Source: Gimesia algae (lineage in GTDB: Bacteria > Planctomycetota > Planctomycetia > Planctomycetales > Planctomycetaceae). Taken from it: DNA of 64,000 nt. Position 1 is the stretch's first letter. Each line of letters opens with the position of its first letter. Below are positions 60,671 through 64,000 of the stretch, piece by piece. Location of the stretch: the NCBI RefSeq assembly GCF_007746795.1, contig NZ_CP036343.1, forward strand, positions 4,191,357 through 4,255,356. Reading direction: 5' to 3'. The position numbers and the translations under genes were made by a program. The notes below the pieces were generated by a model, which made no database searches, was not told the DNA's origin, and was given only the letters and a program-made list of their open reading frames with translations.

Positions 60671-63600
60671 ATGGTTTCCATTTCAAATAGAAAAGCCCTA
60701 TACCTGGCTGTCTTCTGTTTATCTTTCACGGTGTATTCTGGCAGTCAATTCCTGACGACCGTGATTGCGCAGAAACCGCTGGCGAATGAAGGAGATTTGT
60801 CCAAACGGATGAAACGGGTTCCCCCGACTGAGTCACAGGATACCGCGCAGAATTTTGAGGTGGAGCATGGCTTTCAGATGGAACTGGTTGCTGCAGAGCC
60901 GGCTGTAATGGATCCTGTTGACGCCTGCTTCGACGAAAACGGCCAGATGTATGTCGCCGAAATGCGGGGATACCCCTATCTCCCGGAACAGCGTCCCAAG
61001 TATCTGCCAGGTCCGGTACGGAAGAATGCCGGTGTAATTCGGTTACTGAAAGACACCAACGGCGACGGGAAAATGAATAAAAGCTATGTCTTTGCAGACA
61101 ATATTACCTGGCCGACTTCCGTTTGCTGTTTTAAAGGTGGGGTTTATGTGATTGCACCGCCTTATATCTACTATTTCAAAGATACAGATGGAGACGACAA
61201 AGCGGATGTCAGGGAAATCGTGTTTTCCGGGCTTCCAACAAATAACGTACAGGGACTGGCCAATAATATGAAATGGAGTCTGGATAATCATATCTATTTT
61301 GCCGGCGGTTCTAATGGAGGATCCATTTTAAAAGATGGTAAAGAAGTCATCCCCAAGGGACGTCGTGATTTAAAGCTCAATCCCGAAACACGTGAACTGG
61401 AAGCACTTTCAGGAGGTTCCCAGTTCGGGCATTCGTTGGATGATTGGGGAAACCGCTTTGTCTGCAATAACAGTAACCACATTCAGCACGTCGTATTTCC
61501 CAGTCGTTATTTAAAACGCAACCCTTATTTGGCTGTCCCGAGTGTGCTGAGGACGGCTGCGCGCAGAGGGGCCGTTGCTCGTGTATTTCGGCGTAGTCCT
61601 GCAGAACCGTATCGCGTCGTGCGGACCGCCCGTCGCGTTGCTGATCCGGAATTCAGTAAACGGCTTTCAATCACAGAGAAATTTGCCACAGGTTATTTTA
61701 CATCTGCGACTGGAGTCACCATTTATCGTGGTGGAGCGTATCCTGAACCATTTCAGGGTAATGCCTTTATTGGAGATGTTGGAGGGAATCTGATTCATCG
61801 CAAAACGATGGAATCGAAAGGGGCTACACACATCGCTTCACGAGCTGATAAACAGACCGAATTTGTCACGTCCACCGACAACTGGTTTCGTCCAGTAAAT
61901 TTTGTCAATGCCCCGGATGGGACGCTCTGGGTGCTGGATATGTACCGCGAAACGATCGAGCATCCATTTTCGATCCCTGAAGATCTGAAACGTTATCTCG
62001 ATCTGGAGAGTGGTCATGACCGCGGTCGAATTTACCGACTGTCTCACCCCGATGCAAAACAATTCAAGGTAGAGAAACTGGGAGACATGTCTATTGGCCA
62101 ACTGGTCAGTCAATTGGAGTCACCAAACAGTTGGAACCGAGAGACAGCTCAACGTTTGATCTGGGAGCGTCAGGATAAGTCTGCTGTTGAACCTCTGCAA
62201 AATCTGTTTCACAGTTCAAAACTGCCACTGGCACGCCTGCATTCGTTGTGGGCGCTGGATGGCTTAAATGCATTGAATGCAGAGATCCTGAATTCCGCTT
62301 TGAAGGACTCTGTCCCTGGAATCAGAGAGCATGCAATTCGGCTGGCTGAATCACATGCTCGAATGCATCCTGAACTTGCTGAAAAGCTATTAGAACTGAC
62401 TGACGATCCGGATTATCGAGTGCAACTGCAACTGGCTTTTTCTTTCGGAGAGCTCAACAGTGATGTTGCCGTTTCCGGTCTTACAAAACTGATAAATTCA
62501 GAAAATTTCGACAGTGATATGCAGGTGGCCGTGCTGACCTCTGCTGCCGGTATAGCGGGACCGCTGGCCGTCAATTTTCTTCGAGAAACATCCGCAGAAC
62601 TACCAGACTCGAAACGATCGCTTGTAATGGAATTGCTGAAAATTGCCGGTGCCAACAAAAACGTGGGTGAGTCGCTAACAGTTTTGAAGACAATTTCGAG
62701 CGACCCCAGACCACTGGTACAGAAGCAGCTGATCCTGGCTGCGCTGGGAGAAGGACTGTCCAGAAGAGACACGTCTCTCAGTGCGCTGTTCAGTGACGAG
62801 CGCTTGGATGCTGAAGTGAAGCATCGTTTAGATAAAATGATTGACGAAGTGATTCAGATCACGGGTGATGAAGATCGATCTATTGCCGAAAGAATCGCGG
62901 CGATCAGACTGGCAGGGTATTTCGAATTCCGTGTCACGGGAGAAGTTTTAACCGATGTTTTAAATCCACGCTCTGCCCCCGAGATCCAACTGGCTACCAT
63001 CGAAGCGTTAGCACGTATGGGGTCGGAGAACGTCAGTCAATCCCTGTTACAGAACTGGTCAGGATTCAGCCCAACTATACGAACTGAAGTGATAGATGCT
63101 CTGCTGGGATCATCGGGGCGCATTCAATATTTATTGGCTGCAATCAAAAATCAGCAAGTGAAACTGAATGAAATAACTCGTGATAAAAAAGAGCTATTAA
63201 CAAATCATCCCCATCCGCCGATCAGAGACCAAGCTCGTAGTGTATTCGGAAACGAAGTCAATCCTGATCGGGCCAGAGTTGTACAGGCTTACGAATCAGC
63301 ACTCAAATACCAGGGGGATGTGGAACGCGGTAAACTAGTCTATCGTAAAAACTGTGCTGCATGCCATAAAGTGGGGGATCAGGGATTTCAGGTAGGCCCT
63401 GACTTGACTTCCACAAAGAATAAGTCTGACAGAGACCTGTTGATTGCCATTCTTGATCCGAGCAGAGAAGCACAGGCAAATTTTAATACTTATACAATTG
63501 TCACAACTCAGGGTAAATTAATTACGGGAATGATCGCTGCAGAGACCGCGACGAGTTATACCATACGCAGAGCGGAAGGTAAGCAGGATATCATATTGCG

Positions 63601-63730
63601 TAACAACATCGATACTCTGCTTTCTAATGGTGTTTCATTGATGCCGAATGGACTCGAAAAAGAGATAAACCACCAACAGATGGCAGATGTCATAGCATAT
63701 ATCAAGTCCTTGAAAACCTCCGCAGATTAA
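60671..63730 (+). CDS. PVC-type heme-binding CxxCH protein with dehydrogenase-like propeller
   Basis: 1019 residues. A signal peptide or membrane anchor at 8-35 ([19 protein letters not shown]). About 60-450 form a beta-propeller of the planctomycete membrane-bound dehydrogenase type ([89 protein letters not shown]). About 450-850 are HEAT-like helical repeats, and the C-terminal cytochrome domain has CAACHK at 895-900, the axial ligand region in [16 protein letters not shown] and [10 protein letters not shown]. It probably oxidises a sugar or alcohol outside the cytoplasm. Confidence 0.93.
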   Translation: MVSISNRKALYLAVFCLSFTVYSGSQFLTTVIAQKPLANEGDLSKRMKRVPPTESQDTAQNFEVEHGFQMELVAAEPAVMDPVDACFDENGQMYVAEMRGYPYLPEQRPKYLPGPVRKNAGVIRLLKDTNGDGKMNKSYVFADNITWPTSVCCFKGGVYVIAPPYIYYFKDTDGDDKADVREIVFSGLPTNNVQGLANNMKWSLDNHIYFAGGSNGGSILKDGKEVIPKGRRDLKLNPETRELEALSGGSQFGHSLDDWGNRFVCNNSNHIQHVVFPSRYLKRNPYLAVPSVLRTAARRGAVARVFRRSPAEPYRVVRTARRVADPEFSKRLSITEKFATGYFTSATGVTIYRGGAYPEPFQGNAFIGDVGGNLIHRKTMESKGATHIASRADKQTEFVTSTDNWFRPVNFVNAPDGTLWVLDMYRETIEHPFSIPEDLKRYLDLESGHDRGRIYRLSHPDAKQFKVEKLGDMSIGQLVSQLESPNSWNRETAQRLIWERQDKSAVEPLQNLFHSSKLPLARLHSLWALDGLNALNAEILNSALKDSVPGIREHAIRLAESHARMHPELAEKLLELTDDPDYRVQLQLAFSFGELNSDVAVSGLTKLINSENFDSDMQVAVLTSAAGIAGPLAVNFLRETSAELPDSKRSLVMELLKIAGANKNVGESLTVLKTISSDPRPLVQKQLILAALGEGLSRRDTSLSALFSDERLDAEVKHRLDKMIDEVIQITGDEDRSIAERIAAIRLAGYFEFRVTGEVLTDVLNPRSAPEIQLATIEALARMGSENVSQSLLQNWSGFSPTIRTEVIDALLGSSGRIQYLLAAIKNQQVKLNEITRDKKELLTNHPHPPIRDQARSVFGNEVNPDRARVVQAYESALKYQGDVERGKLVYRKNCAACHKVGDQGFQVGPDLTSTKNKSDRDLLIAILDPSREAQANFNTYTIVTTQGKLITGMIAAETATSYTIRRAEGKQDIILRNNIDTLLSNGVSLMPNGLEKEINHQQMADVIAYIKSLKTSAD

Positions 63731-63805
63731 TGTATTTCGACGGATCTGAATGTAGAATGAAAATAGCATACGAGATATTTACTCACCAGAAAGTACAAAG
63801 GAGTA

Positions 63806-63977
63806 TCATTCAGGTCCCCTGATATTTCCGCCATCTTCAAATGGCACTCCATGAATTTCAGAAGCTTTCTTGAGGAGTCGTCTTATTTTTCCACGACTAT
63901 AATCTAAGATCGAAGCAATCTCTTTGTTCAGTTTTTCCTGCTGGTGGAGTTTCCAGGCTTGCCAGTTGAAGAGTCAT
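63806..63977 (-). pseudogene. C-terminal relic of a recombinase-like protein
   Basis: About 56 codons open on the minus strand (QAWKLHQQEKLNKEIASILD, YSRGKIRRLLKKASEIHG) end at a stop at 63806. The helix-turn-helix pattern resembles the tail of serine recombinases, which end in a similar helix-turn-helix. It is preceded in frame by a stop at about 63978 and has no start, so it is a frameshifted or truncated relic. Its upstream part would lie beyond the window. Confidence 0.45.
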
Positions 63978-64000
63978 TCAGTGATGAAATAATAAAATTG

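Overview
The window looks like chromosome of a planctomycete, most probably a Gimesia-like member of the Planctomycetales. The evidence is the mix of families typical of that phylum: a Tat-exported DUF1501 protein, a DUF1559 pilin-like protein, a PVC-type CxxCH cytochrome with HEAT-like repeats, a DUF1573 protein, an ECF sigma factor paired with a FecR/LamG protein, and a planctomycete-type DoxX/ApbE/Gfo-Idh set. The assignment rests on gene content only.

Positions 1 to about 14,750 are an integrated element (genomic island or ICE-like). Its right end abuts the 3' end of a tRNA-Ser(UGA) gene, with a tyrosine recombinase and a large serine recombinase just inside it. Its left end lies outside the window. 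The cargo is a long minus-strand locus (10,688 down to 2,890). The first half encodes two membrane or lipid-anchored proteins, DUF1257 (Ycf35-like), DUF2997, a frameshifted TOPRIM protein, a Ycf46-like AAA+ ATPase and two conserved proteins without assigned function. A strong intrinsic-terminator hairpin follows. The second half encodes two small proteins and then what reads as a compact ubiquitin-like conjugation pathway: a beta-grasp ubiquitin-like protein, an E2-like domain fused to a 23-cysteine zinc-binding (RING-like?) tail, a JAMM/JAB peptidase and an E1/ThiF enzyme. Left of it lies a graveyard: an inverted, truncated copy of the E1 3' end with its terminator, and relics of an enolase and a lactate dehydrogenase gene.

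From 14.7 to 54.5 kb the window holds mostly core chromosome: tRNA-Ser, cobalamin adenosyltransferase next to cobalamin-dependent methionine synthase (metH), a 1183-residue protein that may be a pyrophosphate-type PEP carboxykinase, a DUF1501 protein, an asparagine-synthetase-like/radical-SAM gene pair, ligA, gmd, a CPA2 antiporter with CBS domains, an aldehyde dehydrogenase, a ketosynthase-like protein lacking its nucleophile, ridA, the yraN-rplS-trmD-rpsP-ffh translation/secretion block (without rimM), leuC-leuD, an ApbE-like flavin transferase, DoxX, a Gfo/Idh/MocA oxidoreductase, an MFS transporter, DUF1573, a large FecR-like protein and a TPR lipoprotein. An approximately 90-bp palindromic repeat occurs five times in the intergenic spaces.

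From 54.4 kb to the end come tRNA-Pro(CGG), a decayed secreted-protein gene, and a plus-strand cluster of ECF sigma factor, FecR/LamG protein, DUF1559 protein, small lipoprotein, Kelch-like beta-propeller and large PVC cytochrome. A recombinase relic sits at the right edge.
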